A DNA stretch of 64,000 nucleotides from Moritella yayanosii. Lineage in GTDB: Bacteria; Pseudomonadota; Gammaproteobacteria; Enterobacterales; Moritellaceae. The notes below the pieces were generated by a model. It searched no databases. It was not told the origin of the DNA and was given only the letters and a program-made list of their open reading frames with translations. The stretch lies in the NCBI RefSeq assembly GCF_900465055.1, contig NZ_LS483250.1, forward strand, positions 3,348,001 through 3,412,000. Direction: 5' to 3'. Positions 28,186 to 36,865 of this stretch are shown here, piece by piece. Both the position numbers and the translations under genes were made by a program. Each line of letters starts with the position of its first letter. Position 1 is the stretch's first letter.

Positions 28186-30510
28186 ATGTTACAGATTAAA
28201 CGGATTTTTGGTGCTTCATTTAAAATAATCAATTGGTTATTATTCTCCTTCATCAGCCTGAATTTTCATACAGCCATTGCCGCAGAAACGGTTTCAGATA
28301 GTGATAATAACTATAATTATAACAATAATAATGTACCGCAACGGCCTAAAATTGGTCTCGCGTTGAGTGGTGGGGGGGCCAAAGGTGCGGCGCATTTAGG
28401 GGTCATCAAATATTTAGAACAACATAATATTCCGGTCGATTACGTATCTGGCACCAGCATGGGCTCATTTATCGGTGGTATGTATGCCATGGGGCGTTCG
28501 TCTGCCGAGATTGAAATTATCTTAGCCGAGTATGATTGGAACCAAGGTTACAATGATGATGTGCCACGTGAGTCACTTTCAGTCAGAGAGAAACAACGTC
28601 AGGATTCATTTCAAATTCAAACCCATATTGGTTTTGACGGCACCAATGTGGAATACCCATCCGGTTTCGTTCAAGGTCAAGGCATGGCTAAGTTATTACG
28701 TTTATCAACCAATAGTTTGCCTTATGTTAGTCACTTTGACTTGTTGCCGATCCCGTATCGGGCCATTGCCACCAATGTCGAAACTATGCGGGAAGTGGTC
28801 TTAGACCATGGTGATCTATCCAAAGTCATGCAGGCGAGTATGTCGATCCCAGGCGCGTTAACCCCGGTTATTATTGATGGAAAGCATCTTGTTGATGGCG
28901 GTATGGTGAATAATTTGCCTATTGGCATATTGCAGGAGATGGGGGCGGATATTATTATTGCGGTTGATATTGGTTCACAGCTTTATCGACAAGAAGAGAT
29001 CACCAGTGCATTTTTAATTTTTGATCAACTCTCGAGTTCGATGACACGGACCAGTGCTAATCAACAAATCGCTAAATTAACTGAGCAAGATATTCTACTT
29101 AGCCCTGACATTGATGGTATCGGTACGGCTGATTTTGATTTAATGCCCGATGCGGTAGACCGTGGTGAGAAAGCCGCCGAACATGCCAGTGCTAAACTGC
29201 TGGCGCTGTCATTATCAGATGCTGATTACGCATTATACCAACAACAAAAGCAACGTAAAAAACAGCAGTTAGCACAAATAGACATTATCGACATTAATAA
29301 CATTACTATTAATACCGATACTCGTTTAAGCCCGAGAGTGATCGAAAATAAGTTAAGTTTAAAACGCGGCGATAAGATCACGGTCGCTGAGTTAGAGCAG
29401 CAAATAGATGCGCTTTATGCGTTAAATCTATTTCAAAAAGTCGATTACAGTATCACTGAACAAAATGGTGTGCATGACTTGCATATTAATGTGGTTGAAA
29501 AAAGCTGGGGTCCGGGTTATGTGGATTTTAAATTTAATATTCAAGAGTCAACCACCAGTGATGACCGCCAACAAATAGGCTTGCAATACATACTGACTGA
29601 TTTAAATAGATTGGGCGGGGAATGGCGTACCGAGTTCGTGTATGGCTCTGATTCAAATATCAGTACCGAATTCTATTCACCGATTGATTACAACCAACAC
29701 TTCTTCTTTAAAGCTGGTGTACGTCTAGAAGATTATGAAAGTAAGTTATACGTAAGTTCCGTTAATGATCCTGTACTAGAGTCGCTTGGTTCGGTATTTG
29801 AATATTTCCCGGTTAAAACCGAGCAAGTTGGTGTCTATGCCGAGTTAGGCGTTATCCCGTTTGATTGGGCGCAGATTGCGATAGGCAGTTATTATCAATC
29901 GGGCAGCGCTGAAATTATTGGTGCCAATATTAACAGTGATTTTGATAGTCAGGGGTGGTATTTACAACTGCGTTTAGATTCATTTGATAATATCTCTTTT
30001 CCAACCAAAGGTTTCAAGCTTGATGCTGATGTTTACATTGATACCGGCGATTATTTAAATAGTAACGAAAATAATGTATTTTTTAGTTTGGACTGGCGTA
30101 ATGCGCTGTCTTTCAATCGCTCGACCGTTGAGTTTAAAGCATCAATGGCGAGTTATGATGGTCCGCCTATTTCCCCAACCTTTCAAGTCGGGCTCGGTGG
30201 TTTCCAAAATTTATCGGGCTATGGTATTAACGAGATCACCGGTAATTATAAAGGTCTCGTGGCATTAATCTATCGTCACCGTTTATTGGATAACAATTTG
30301 GGCGCATTTTCATTGCCGCTGTATATGGGCGCGTCAATTGAACAGGGCAATGTCTGGAATGATAAAGATGACGTCAGCTTTGCTTCAACCATTTCAGCCG
30401 GTAGCGTGTTTATTGCCTTAGATACCGGTATTGGCCCGGTGATGTTGTCTTACGGTTATGCCGAAGGTGGCCATGCTTCTGGCTATCTATTTATTGGTAA
30501 TAATTTCTAA
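28186..30510 (+). CDS. Patatin-like phospholipase with POTRA and beta-barrel (type Vd autotransporter-like)
   Basis: The 774 aa protein begins with a signal peptide (hydrophobic run about 15-30, ending near AIAAE) and an Asn/Tyr-rich linker. The patatin domain follows with oxyanion loop SGGGAKGAAHLG, nucleophile Ser in GTSMGS (about residue 90) and catalytic Asp in VDGGMVNNLP (about 236), so the Ser-Asp dyad is intact. A POTRA-like domain (about 365-440) and a BamA/TpsB-type outer-membrane barrel to the C-terminus complete it. This is the PlpD-type architecture, in which the lipase is carried to the surface by its own barrel. The lipid substrate is unknown. Confidence 0.88.
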   Translation: MLQIKRIFGASFKIINWLLFSFISLNFHTAIAAETVSDSDNNYNYNNNNVPQRPKIGLALSGGGAKGAAHLGVIKYLEQHNIPVDYVSGTSMGSFIGGMYAMGRSSAEIEIILAEYDWNQGYNDDVPRESLSVREKQRQDSFQIQTHIGFDGTNVEYPSGFVQGQGMAKLLRLSTNSLPYVSHFDLLPIPYRAIATNVETMREVVLDHGDLSKVMQASMSIPGALTPVIIDGKHLVDGGMVNNLPIGILQEMGADIIIAVDIGSQLYRQEEITSAFLIFDQLSSSMTRTSANQQIAKLTEQDILLSPDIDGIGTADFDLMPDAVDRGEKAAEHASAKLLALSLSDADYALYQQQKQRKKQQLAQIDIIDINNITINTDTRLSPRVIENKLSLKRGDKITVAELEQQIDALYALNLFQKVDYSITEQNGVHDLHINVVEKSWGPGYVDFKFNIQESTTSDDRQQIGLQYILTDLNRLGGEWRTEFVYGSDSNISTEFYSPIDYNQHFFFKAGVRLEDYESKLYVSSVNDPVLESLGSVFEYFPVKTEQVGVYAELGVIPFDWAQIAIGSYYQSGSAEIIGANINSDFDSQGWYLQLRLDSFDNISFPTKGFKLDADVYIDTGDYLNSNENNVFFSLDWRNALSFNRSTVEFKASMASYDGPPISPTFQVGLGGFQNLSGYGINEITGNYKGLVALIYRHRLLDNNLGAFSLPLYMGASIEQGNVWNDKDDVSFASTISAGSVFIALDTGIGPVMLSYGYAEGGHASGYLFIGNNF

Positions 30511-30537
30511 TTACTCACTCGTGTGACTTTCAATATG

Positions 30538-30581
30538 ACGCCATACTTTGCTCGTTATTTGTAACGGGAAAAGTATGGTGT
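30538..30581. repeat. Long inverted repeat after the patatin gene
   Basis: Arms 30538-30549 and 30570-30581 pair over 12 bp with one G-U, and CGTTA/TAACG pairs inside the loop. No T-run follows on the + strand, so termination is uncertain. Confidence 0.55.
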
Positions 30582-30770
30582 TATATATGCAGCATCATGA
30601 TTTACATTCGACATCGCGTTATTTTTCCTTTTATATCCTTTCAACATTAACCGCCAATTAAGACCTAAATACCTAAGTAATAACTTTATGTAACATTAAC
30701 CCGTCGACGCAGTACGTTATTTGGATGTTATCATTCAATATTGAAGTATGAAACTGCATTTAATGCATTG

Positions 30771-30796
30771 ATAGTACTTGTTTTTTGTATAGTACT
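30771..30796. repeat. Twin ATAGTACT boxes upstream of the wcaJ-like gene
   Basis: ATAGTACT occurs at 30771-30778 and 30789-30796, 18 bp apart, each holding the palindrome AGTACT. They are about 50-75 nt upstream of the start codon, where a regulator of exopolysaccharide transcription could bind. Function is not shown. Confidence 0.45.
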
Positions 30797-30844
30797 AACA
30801 CAAGTAGGAACCTGGTTTCAATCATTTAATACGGACATTAAATA

Positions 30845-32239
30845 ATGAAAGCATCGAGAACATTTAAAATTAGTAGTAATACATATTCTTTTTTATATCG
30901 CTTATTGGATATCGCTACCATAGTGGGATCATTTTGGTTGGCACTGGCTATTTATGGCATCACGTCACATGACAATTATCTTATCGCGATGTTAATTACC
31001 TTGGTTGTATATTTATATACGGCTGAGTTCTTTGAAATTTATAGAACCTGGCGGGTTAATCAATTTCAACAAATGGTCTTAACAACATGGGCAGCACTTA
31101 TTGTCGCTTTTCTTTCATTAATTCTGTCATTATTTTTAGTTAAGCAAACCAGTGATTTTTCTAGAGTTACTATCGCCATTTGGTTTTCTCAGGCATTTGT
31201 ACTGATGTTTTCGTGGCGTTACCTTAATCATAAATGGAAAGTAACACGTCGTAAATTAGGCTTTAATTTACAAAAAATGGCCATTATTGGTGCCACAGAA
31301 CGCGGCGAGAAACTCTTTAATGAAGTCGCTAAGCACAATGAACTTGGCTATGATTTTGTTGGTTTTTATGATGATCGTGATGAGTCGAGAACGTATAATA
31401 ATTTAACTATTATGGGTAATATTGACCAAGCAGTTGATGAAGCCCGTGATGGTAAGGTAGACGTATTATTTATCGCGTTACCGAGTATTGCAGAGCAGCG
31501 ACTATTAGATATTATATTAAAATTGGGTGATACCACCGTGGACGTGCATATTGTACCTGACCTGGTGATGTCTGGTTTAATGCATGCCCGTATTGATCAT
31601 ATCGGTCAGGTCGATACACTTAGTGTGTTTGAATCACCCTATTTGGGCGCAAAAAACTGGATCAAGCGCTTGGAAGATATCATTGTTAGTCTTTTGATCA
31701 TATTGTTGATCGCACCTCTTCTACTCGCCATTGCCGTAGGCATTAAGCTAACCTCAAAAGGTCCGGTATTATTCAAACAACGTCGTTATGGCTTACGTGG
31801 CGAAGAAATTCAGGTATGGAAGTTCCGTTCTATGACGGTAATGGAAGATAATGACAAAGTGATACAAGCAACAAGAAATGATGCACGGATCACCCCCTTC
31901 GGCGGATTTTTACGTCGAACTTCTTTAGATGAACTGCCGCAATTTTTTAATGTATTGGCTGGGCATATGTCTGTCGTTGGTCCTAGGCCTCATGCTGTTG
32001 CCCATAATGAAGAATACCGAGGGCAGGTGCAATATTATATGCTGCGTCATCAGGTAAAACCTGGGATCACCGGATGGGCACAAATAAGTGGTTGGCGTGG
32101 AGAAACCGATACCTTAGAGAAAATGGAAAAACGTATTGAGTTTGATTTACAATATATCCGTCACTGGACTGTATTTTTCGATATTAAAATTATCTTCTTA
32201 ACCATATTTAAAGGTTTTGTGAATAAGAACGCGTATTAA
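30845..32239 (+). CDS. Undecaprenyl-phosphate glucose phosphotransferase (WcaJ/VpsL-like)
   Basis: Initiating enzyme of exopolysaccharide synthesis: it would transfer a hexose-1-phosphate, probably glucose, from UDP-sugar to undecaprenyl phosphate. The 464 aa protein has about four N-terminal membrane helices (to about 115), a Rossmann-like domain (MAIIGATERGEKLFNEV), one further hydrophobic segment (about 280-300), and the C-terminal bacterial sugar transferase domain with KFRSM, RRTSLDELPQFFNVL and VGPRPHA. Length and layout fit the TIGR03023/WcaJ group, which includes Vibrio VpsL. Its 3' end overlaps the convergent Wzy/WaaL-like gene by 32 nt. Confidence 0.92.
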   Translation: MKASRTFKISSNTYSFLYRLLDIATIVGSFWLALAIYGITSHDNYLIAMLITLVVYLYTAEFFEIYRTWRVNQFQQMVLTTWAALIVAFLSLILSLFLVKQTSDFSRVTIAIWFSQAFVLMFSWRYLNHKWKVTRRKLGFNLQKMAIIGATERGEKLFNEVAKHNELGYDFVGFYDDRDESRTYNNLTIMGNIDQAVDEARDGKVDVLFIALPSIAEQRLLDIILKLGDTTVDVHIVPDLVMSGLMHARIDHIGQVDTLSVFESPYLGAKNWIKRLEDIIVSLLIILLIAPLLLAIAVGIKLTSKGPVLFKQRRYGLRGEEIQVWKFRSMTVMEDNDKVIQATRNDARITPFGGFLRRTSLDELPQFFNVLAGHMSVVGPRPHAVAHNEEYRGQVQYYMLRHQVKPGITGWAQISGWRGETDTLEKMEKRIEFDLQYIRHWTVFFDIKIIFLTIFKGFVNKNAY

Positions 32240-33512
32240 GCCTGCCCACAATCAAACTCAATGATAAAATACTCACAAACATCACCGCAATAGCCGGTGA
32301 TTGCAACGAAAAATCAACCGTTGAATGCAACAGCATATGTAATATCGCAATGCAGGATCCAAACGCAATACCTTGAAATAAAGGGGTTCGCCTTGTTTTT
32401 ATGGTGCGTACTGATAGTAATAAGCAGTACAGCATCATACCACCTAACATCAGCGTTATCGGTAATCCTAACTCTACTGCGAACTGAATATAATCATTGT
32501 GTGCATGGTCGTAAAAGCCCGAATACACCTCCGGATGATAACGCGGAAAGCTTGAATAGAAACTGCCACCACCGCTGCCAAATATTGGCTGGTCTTGGAT
32601 CATAGGCAATGCATCTCGTACGACTTCATCGCGTGTTTCGGATGCGAGCGATGTTTCCACTAAACGCTGCCTTACTTTTTCAACGCCAAAGATAGAGCCA
32701 ATTAAAATTAAATCTAACACAAAGAAGCTAATGATTAATAGCTTGAGGTTTTTCGGCGGATGGTTATAGATAAACAGCGCCAGCAAGCTTACCGTGGCTA
32801 ACGCCATAAAGAATGCGGAGTTGCCCATCCGTGAACGCGTTAAAATTAAACCGATAAACATAATGATCAAGCCCAAGCGGATCACCATCTTAGCGCTTAA
32901 TAATATGTTGGCTAAGGCTCTAATTCTGTCTCGCAGGCGAGAGCGGCTATGATCGTAGGATAATTGGCTGATCAAAATACCAATGCCAATTGATAACGTT
33001 AGCGCTAAATAGTTGGCCAGTTGGTTTTGATATACAAACGTACCATTCGCTCTATTACCATAAGGAATACCAAATACCGGACTGGAGCTGCCCACACTCA
33101 AGTTTAACCAGCTAGCGTAAATACCTTGATATACACCGGCTAAGAACAAGGCTAATGCAAATTGGTAGACTGTTTTTTTGTCGGTCACATAACAGAAAAT
33201 TAACCACGCGAGTAAGGTTAACGCTAAGGTCTTTAATAACATCAACTGTGTCGCGGCCGGGTCTAAAGACAGTCCGGCTAAGATTTGTAATAGCAACCAT
33301 ACACAAGTCACCGTAAGAGGGATTAATACCGGCAGCGAATAACGAGGCGGAAGGAGCGGTTTATCGCATTTTACTACCGTCATTAGATGAACAATAAAAA
33401 TAGCAAAAACCCAAAATTCGATACTTGAACTTGCCCAGATACGATTCGCACCTAGCGGGATCGGCGCATAAAAAATGACAGCACAAATGTTATAAAAAAT
33501 AAATTTTTGCAA
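32208..33512 (-). CDS. O-antigen ligase / polymerase family (Wzy_C) membrane protein
   Basis: Polytopic protein of 434 aa with about eleven hydrophobic segments and a large periplasmic loop holding the Wzy_C pattern (GSGGGSFYSSFPRYHPE, then DHAHNDYIQFAVELGLP). It would polymerise undecaprenyl-linked repeat units or ligate them to an acceptor; the sequence alone does not decide which. The start is TTG at 33512 with AGGTG a few bases upstream; the next ATG would remove the first membrane helix. The locus also has a second Wzy-like protein at 43518. Confidence 0.82.
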   Translation of the reverse strand: MQKFIFYNICAVIFYAPIPLGANRIWASSSIEFWVFAIFIVHLMTVVKCDKPLLPPRYSLPVLIPLTVTCVWLLLQILAGLSLDPAATQLMLLKTLALTLLAWLIFCYVTDKKTVYQFALALFLAGVYQGIYASWLNLSVGSSSPVFGIPYGNRANGTFVYQNQLANYLALTLSIGIGILISQLSYDHSRSRLRDRIRALANILLSAKMVIRLGLIIMFIGLILTRSRMGNSAFFMALATVSLLALFIYNHPPKNLKLLIISFFVLDLILIGSIFGVEKVRQRLVETSLASETRDEVVRDALPMIQDQPIFGSGGGSFYSSFPRYHPEVYSGFYDHAHNDYIQFAVELGLPITLMLGGMMLYCLLLSVRTIKTRRTPLFQGIAFGSCIAILHMLLHSTVDFSLQSPAIAVMFVSILSLSLIVGRLNTRSYSQNL

Positions 33513-33529
33513 TATGTAGCACCTAATAA

Positions 33530-33556
33530 AAACAAAAAGGCCCTAACAGGGCCTTT
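33530..33556 (-). terminator. Rho-independent terminator of the repeat-protein gene
   Basis: Stem AAAGGCCC / GGGCCTTT (33536-33543 with 33549-33556) around TAACA. On the minus strand it is followed by a T-rich tract (TTTTTGTTTTT, within and just past the stem). It lies 35 nt after the stop of the 57-bp repeat gene and just upstream of the Wzy-like gene. Confidence 0.85.
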
Positions 33557-33590
33557 GAAAAATACGTATTTGTTGCATCAATGACGATGT

Positions 33591-34544
33591 TTAAACATTC
33601 TTCGAGATACCACCATTGCCACCATTACCTGGATTACTTGGTGTTTTACGTGGAGAGACGCTAGCTTCCGCGGCTCTCGCTGCTGCTACTTCTGCAACGG
33701 TTAAGCCTGCTGCCGTGGCTTCTGATACTAATGTCGCATCGATACCCTGGGCGACGGCTAATGCCACAATTGTATCTGAGTCAACGCCAGCCTCAATCAT
33801 CGCGGCGGCAACTGATTGAACTAAAATTGGATCGTCAGCGCTAAGTGCAAGTATATTGGATAATAGTGTTTCCATTTCTTCGCCACTGTTCATCGATGCA
33901 AATGCTTGTGCAATAATTTCTTGGGCATTATCTGGATCATTAGCAATGGCTTGAATAATTAACTCAGCTGGTGATAATTCAGCAGTAACACTGTCAACTT
34001 CAGTCGGTAAACTGGCTAATGTAATGGTGTTTTCTGTATTTGATAATGCGGGTACATTTTCTTGCACCATTGATTCTGCTTGTGCGAGTTCGTTACTAAT
34101 GACTGGGACGGTATGGTCTTTAGCAAGTGGTTCTGCTTGTGCGAGTTCGTTGCTAATGACTGGGACGGTATTGTCTTTAGCAAGTGGTTCTGCTTGTGCG
34201 AGTTCGTTACTAATGACTGGGACGGTATTGTCTTTAGCAAGTGGTTCTGCTTGTGCGAGTTCGTTACTAATGACTGGGACGGTATTGTCTTTAGCAAGTG
34301 GTTCTGCTTGTGCGAGTTCGTTGCTAATGACTGGGACGGTATTGTCTTTAGCAAGTGGTTCTGCTTGTGCGAGTTCGTTGCTAATGACTGGGACGGTATT
34401 GTCTTTAGCAAGTGGTTCTGCTTGTGCGAGTTCGGTGCTAGTCACTGCGTCCGTATTTTCTGTCGTTGCAACGTCTGCCGCTGTCGCGAGCATCGGGGCA
34501 CTCAATGATGTAAGAAGTAAACTAGCTAAAGTTAGTTTTTTCAT
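33591..34544 (-). CDS. Secreted protein with six 19-residue tandem repeats, function unknown
   Basis: I do not recognise a named family. The 317 aa protein starts with a Sec signal peptide (MKKLTLASLLLTSLSAPMLA, likely cut after ATA at residue 22). Residues 38-151 are six copies of ELAQAEPLAKDNTVPVISN plus a decayed seventh. The rest is an Ala/Glu/Ile-rich, apparently helical domain with loosely repeated segments (IIQAIANDPDNAQEIIAQAF, VAAAMIEAGVDSDTIVALAV), ending in a Gly/Asn tail (NPGNGGNGGISKNV). It is acidic and has no cysteines. The setting among exopolysaccharide and lapDG genes suggests a surface or matrix role, which is inference only. Confidence 0.75.
   Translation of the reverse strand: MKKLTLASLLLTSLSAPMLATAADVATTENTDAVTSTELAQAEPLAKDNTVPVISNELAQAEPLAKDNTVPVISNELAQAEPLAKDNTVPVISNELAQAEPLAKDNTVPVISNELAQAEPLAKDNTVPVISNELAQAEPLAKDHTVPVISNELAQAESMVQENVPALSNTENTITLASLPTEVDSVTAELSPAELIIQAIANDPDNAQEIIAQAFASMNSGEEMETLLSNILALSADDPILVQSVAAAMIEAGVDSDTIVALAVAQGIDATLVSEATAAGLTVAEVAAARAAEASVSPRKTPSNPGNGGNGGISKNV
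34071..34433 (-). repeat. 57-bp tandem repeats, six full copies plus a partial
   Basis: Six units of 57 bp fill 34092-34433, with a partial seventh to about 34071. Units differ at only a few bases (for example GTTACTAATG versus GTTGCTAATG), indicating recent expansion. The period is a multiple of three, so gain or loss of a unit keeps the reading frame. This is also why several other frames stay open across the tract. Confidence 0.93.
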
Positions 34545-34774
34545 TAAATAAATCCTTATCTATAAATATAGTTAACAGGTAAGTATTTAACAGCTGCCTA
34601 CGTACCTAATCAGTAACATGCTACCATGAAAATCGTTGGTTTTTAAAGCTGTTTAGCTTGATAGTTAATTGTTAAGTCATTGAATATTAATAATATACCG
34701 TCTCGAATATCGTCTTGGCTGTTAATCGCTACATTAGCCGGATAAACCGATATACATGGTTGTCATTAACGGAA

Positions 34775-36790
34775 TTATGGTTGTATCGACTCTTCAATGG
34801 CTGCATAAGTCATTGCATGGCTGGATTTAGCTAATTCGAATTGCTTATGAATGTAGATACCTTGGCCTGCATCGCAATTTAGTTCTTTAATGAGGTTAAA
34901 AATACCTTCGCTTTCAATATGTGCAGCTAACACTTTGATTCCGACACTGTGAGCAATGTGAATAATAGCTTGAATGAAAGCGTTGTTTTCTGGTTCTACG
35001 TCAAGGTGGCGAATATAAGAACCATCAATTTTTAAGTATTGAATATTTAGCCCTTTTAAATATTTGAATGAGGTAAAGCTAGAACCAAAATGGTCAATAC
35101 AGACTTTAATGCCGAGTGAGTTAACAAAGGTAATGAAAGCGCTACTTGATTCGATCGACGACAGTACCGCACCTTCATTCACTTCAAAGACTAAATGAGG
35201 TAATTTCTCGCGATTTTGCGCATAGAAATTGGTTAACCAATCCCTAAATTCTAAGCAGTGCAGGGACTGATGGGTTAAGTTAATACCGATGACATCAAAG
35301 CGGTCATTAAGGTTAAGCTGCGCTAATTTTAGTAACACAATTTTGTCTAACGCTTCAGACTTATTTAAACGTTCTGCCATCGCAAATAATTGGCTGTTAG
35401 GTAGATGTATTTTTTCAAATAAGAATTGGCTAAATATCTCATGGTACAAGGGGGCATTAGTATCACACATTACCGTTGGTTGGCACACCAATTCAACTTC
35501 GTTATTGGTTACTAGGGTGTCGATGATATGGCTCCATTGTTGAAAACCAAACTCTGGTGAGTTTGTCTGGTCAGTATAAATAATACCTTGTTTATTGGCC
35601 GATATTTCTTGTGTATGCAAGGTATCAAGCTTGGCTAACAAGTTTGCTAGTTTTTCGCGTTGAGTAAATGATGTCGCAATCACATTTGCAAAGCCGTCAC
35701 TGTATGCTAACGAATTTAACATCGCGAACTGGGTATTGAGTTGATGGCATATATCAATACTGCCCACATCACTACTCTTAATGGTAAACAGCAAGCTACC
35801 TCCGTGTGAACGAAATAACTGAGTGATCATAATGGGCTTAAATATGGCTTGAATGACGGCCACCGCGCGTTTTATATATTCGTCACCAGCATGATAACCA
35901 GATTGAGCATTAATGGTATTCAATGAGGGCAATAATACCATGCCGATAATATATTGATCATCATGGCTCATGGTGTGCTGTACATGACTAAAGTGTTTGT
36001 CGAATGCTTTTCGATTTCCTAACTCAGTGAGTTGGTCGATATAAATTTGACGACAGAGTTTTTCTGCATGTTGATTTAGCTCATCAAAATTGGCTTGGAT
36101 ATTAGTAACCATGTTATTCATGGCGGTAGTCACTGAACTGATTTCCCGCGTAAAAGCAGTATTATTAATCAGTGAGAATTGTTTTTGACATACTGAATTG
36201 GCTTGCTGCTCTAACCTGGCTAATGGGGCTAGTACAGCTTTAATAATATAATGGGCAAGCAATAATGATATAAACGAAATGATCAATGATAAGAAAAAAT
36301 GATCACGAGTTTGCTGCCATAGCTTGGCATAGGATACGCCGGTATTCGCTTGCACACTTAACGTTGCCACGATATCCCAACCGTCATTAATCTCAGAGAA
36401 TACAATAGGGGCGGTTAAGGTATTGGTATTCATAAAGTGGCTGGGAACCCCTTCAACATAATAATCATTGTAAGCAGAAAATATGACGCTATCGGCTAAG
36501 TCAGTTAAAATAATTGATTGGTAATAACCGGAATCAAAAATTGCCGAAATCATGGTTTCGGCAATGACAATATTGTCTTTATCCATATAAGGAGAAATAG
36601 ATAAACCTAAGCTGGTGGCAGTATCTTGGGCGTGTGATTGTAATTGTTGGTTGAGATAATCACGGGTGGTTGTGACATTGATGATTTGCGAACCGATAAA
36701 ACTAATGCTCACGATAGTTAAAACAAGGGTATAGAGTTGGGTACTCAAACTTAGTTTAGATTTTTTGATAAAACAGTTCCTTTGTTTCAT
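34775..36790 (-). CDS. lapD: LapD-like c-di-GMP receptor with degenerate GGDEF and EAL domains
   Basis: Inner-membrane protein of about 671 aa. Layout (numbered from the GTG at 36799): membrane helix about 21-40, periplasmic LapD/MoxY-type domain about 41-165, second helix about 168-185, HAMP, GGDEF-like about 250-400, EAL-like about 425-665. The GGDEF site reads RSHGGSLLF, the EAL site reads HEIFSQF, and the DDFG motif reads DHFG. All are degenerate, so it should bind rather than make or break c-di-GMP. In Pseudomonas, LapD sequesters LapG when c-di-GMP is high. I chose ATG 36790 (AGAAAG 8 nt upstream). It lies 75 nt downstream of lapG. Confidence 0.88.
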   Translation of the reverse strand: MKQRNCFIKKSKLSLSTQLYTLVLTIVSISFIGSQIINVTTTRDYLNQQLQSHAQDTATSLGLSISPYMDKDNIVIAETMISAIFDSGYYQSIILTDLADSVIFSAYNDYYVEGVPSHFMNTNTLTAPIVFSEINDGWDIVATLSVQANTGVSYAKLWQQTRDHFFLSLIISFISLLLAHYIIKAVLAPLARLEQQANSVCQKQFSLINNTAFTREISSVTTAMNNMVTNIQANFDELNQHAEKLCRQIYIDQLTELGNRKAFDKHFSHVQHTMSHDDQYIIGMVLLPSLNTINAQSGYHAGDEYIKRAVAVIQAIFKPIMITQLFRSHGGSLLFTIKSSDVGSIDICHQLNTQFAMLNSLAYSDGFANVIATSFTQREKLANLLAKLDTLHTQEISANKQGIIYTDQTNSPEFGFQQWSHIIDTLVTNNEVELVCQPTVMCDTNAPLYHEIFSQFLFEKIHLPNSQLFAMAERLNKSEALDKIVLLKLAQLNLNDRFDVIGINLTHQSLHCLEFRDWLTNFYAQNREKLPHLVFEVNEGAVLSSIESSSAFITFVNSLGIKVCIDHFGSSFTSFKYLKGLNIQYLKIDGSYIRHLDVEPENNAFIQAIIHIAHSVGIKVLAAHIESEGIFNLIKELNCDAGQGIYIHKQFELAKSSHAMTYAAIEESIQP

Positions 36791-36865
36791 TAAATACACT
36801 TTCTAATTGAGGTGTGATGCTAAGCAGGGTAGCAGATATTATTTTAAATAAAGACTGAGTTAATA

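Larger units (their letters stand above)
30511..30844. other. 334-nt gap upstream of the wcaJ-like gene
   Basis: Contains the inverted repeat at 30538-30581 and the twin ATAGTACT boxes at 30771-30796, which overlap a possible -10 element TATAGT (30788-30793). No gene seen. Confidence 0.55.

Noticed and set aside
34071-34433. Regular repeats as a CRISPR array
   Set aside because: Units are contiguous with no unique spacers, encode an in-frame amino acid repeat, and no cas gene is near.
34016-34551. Long open frames in three other phases across the 57-bp repeats
   Set aside because: The period is a multiple of three and the unit has no stop in those frames, so openness repeats automatically. 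Only the minus-strand frame from 34544 has a signal peptide, start context and non-repeat domains.
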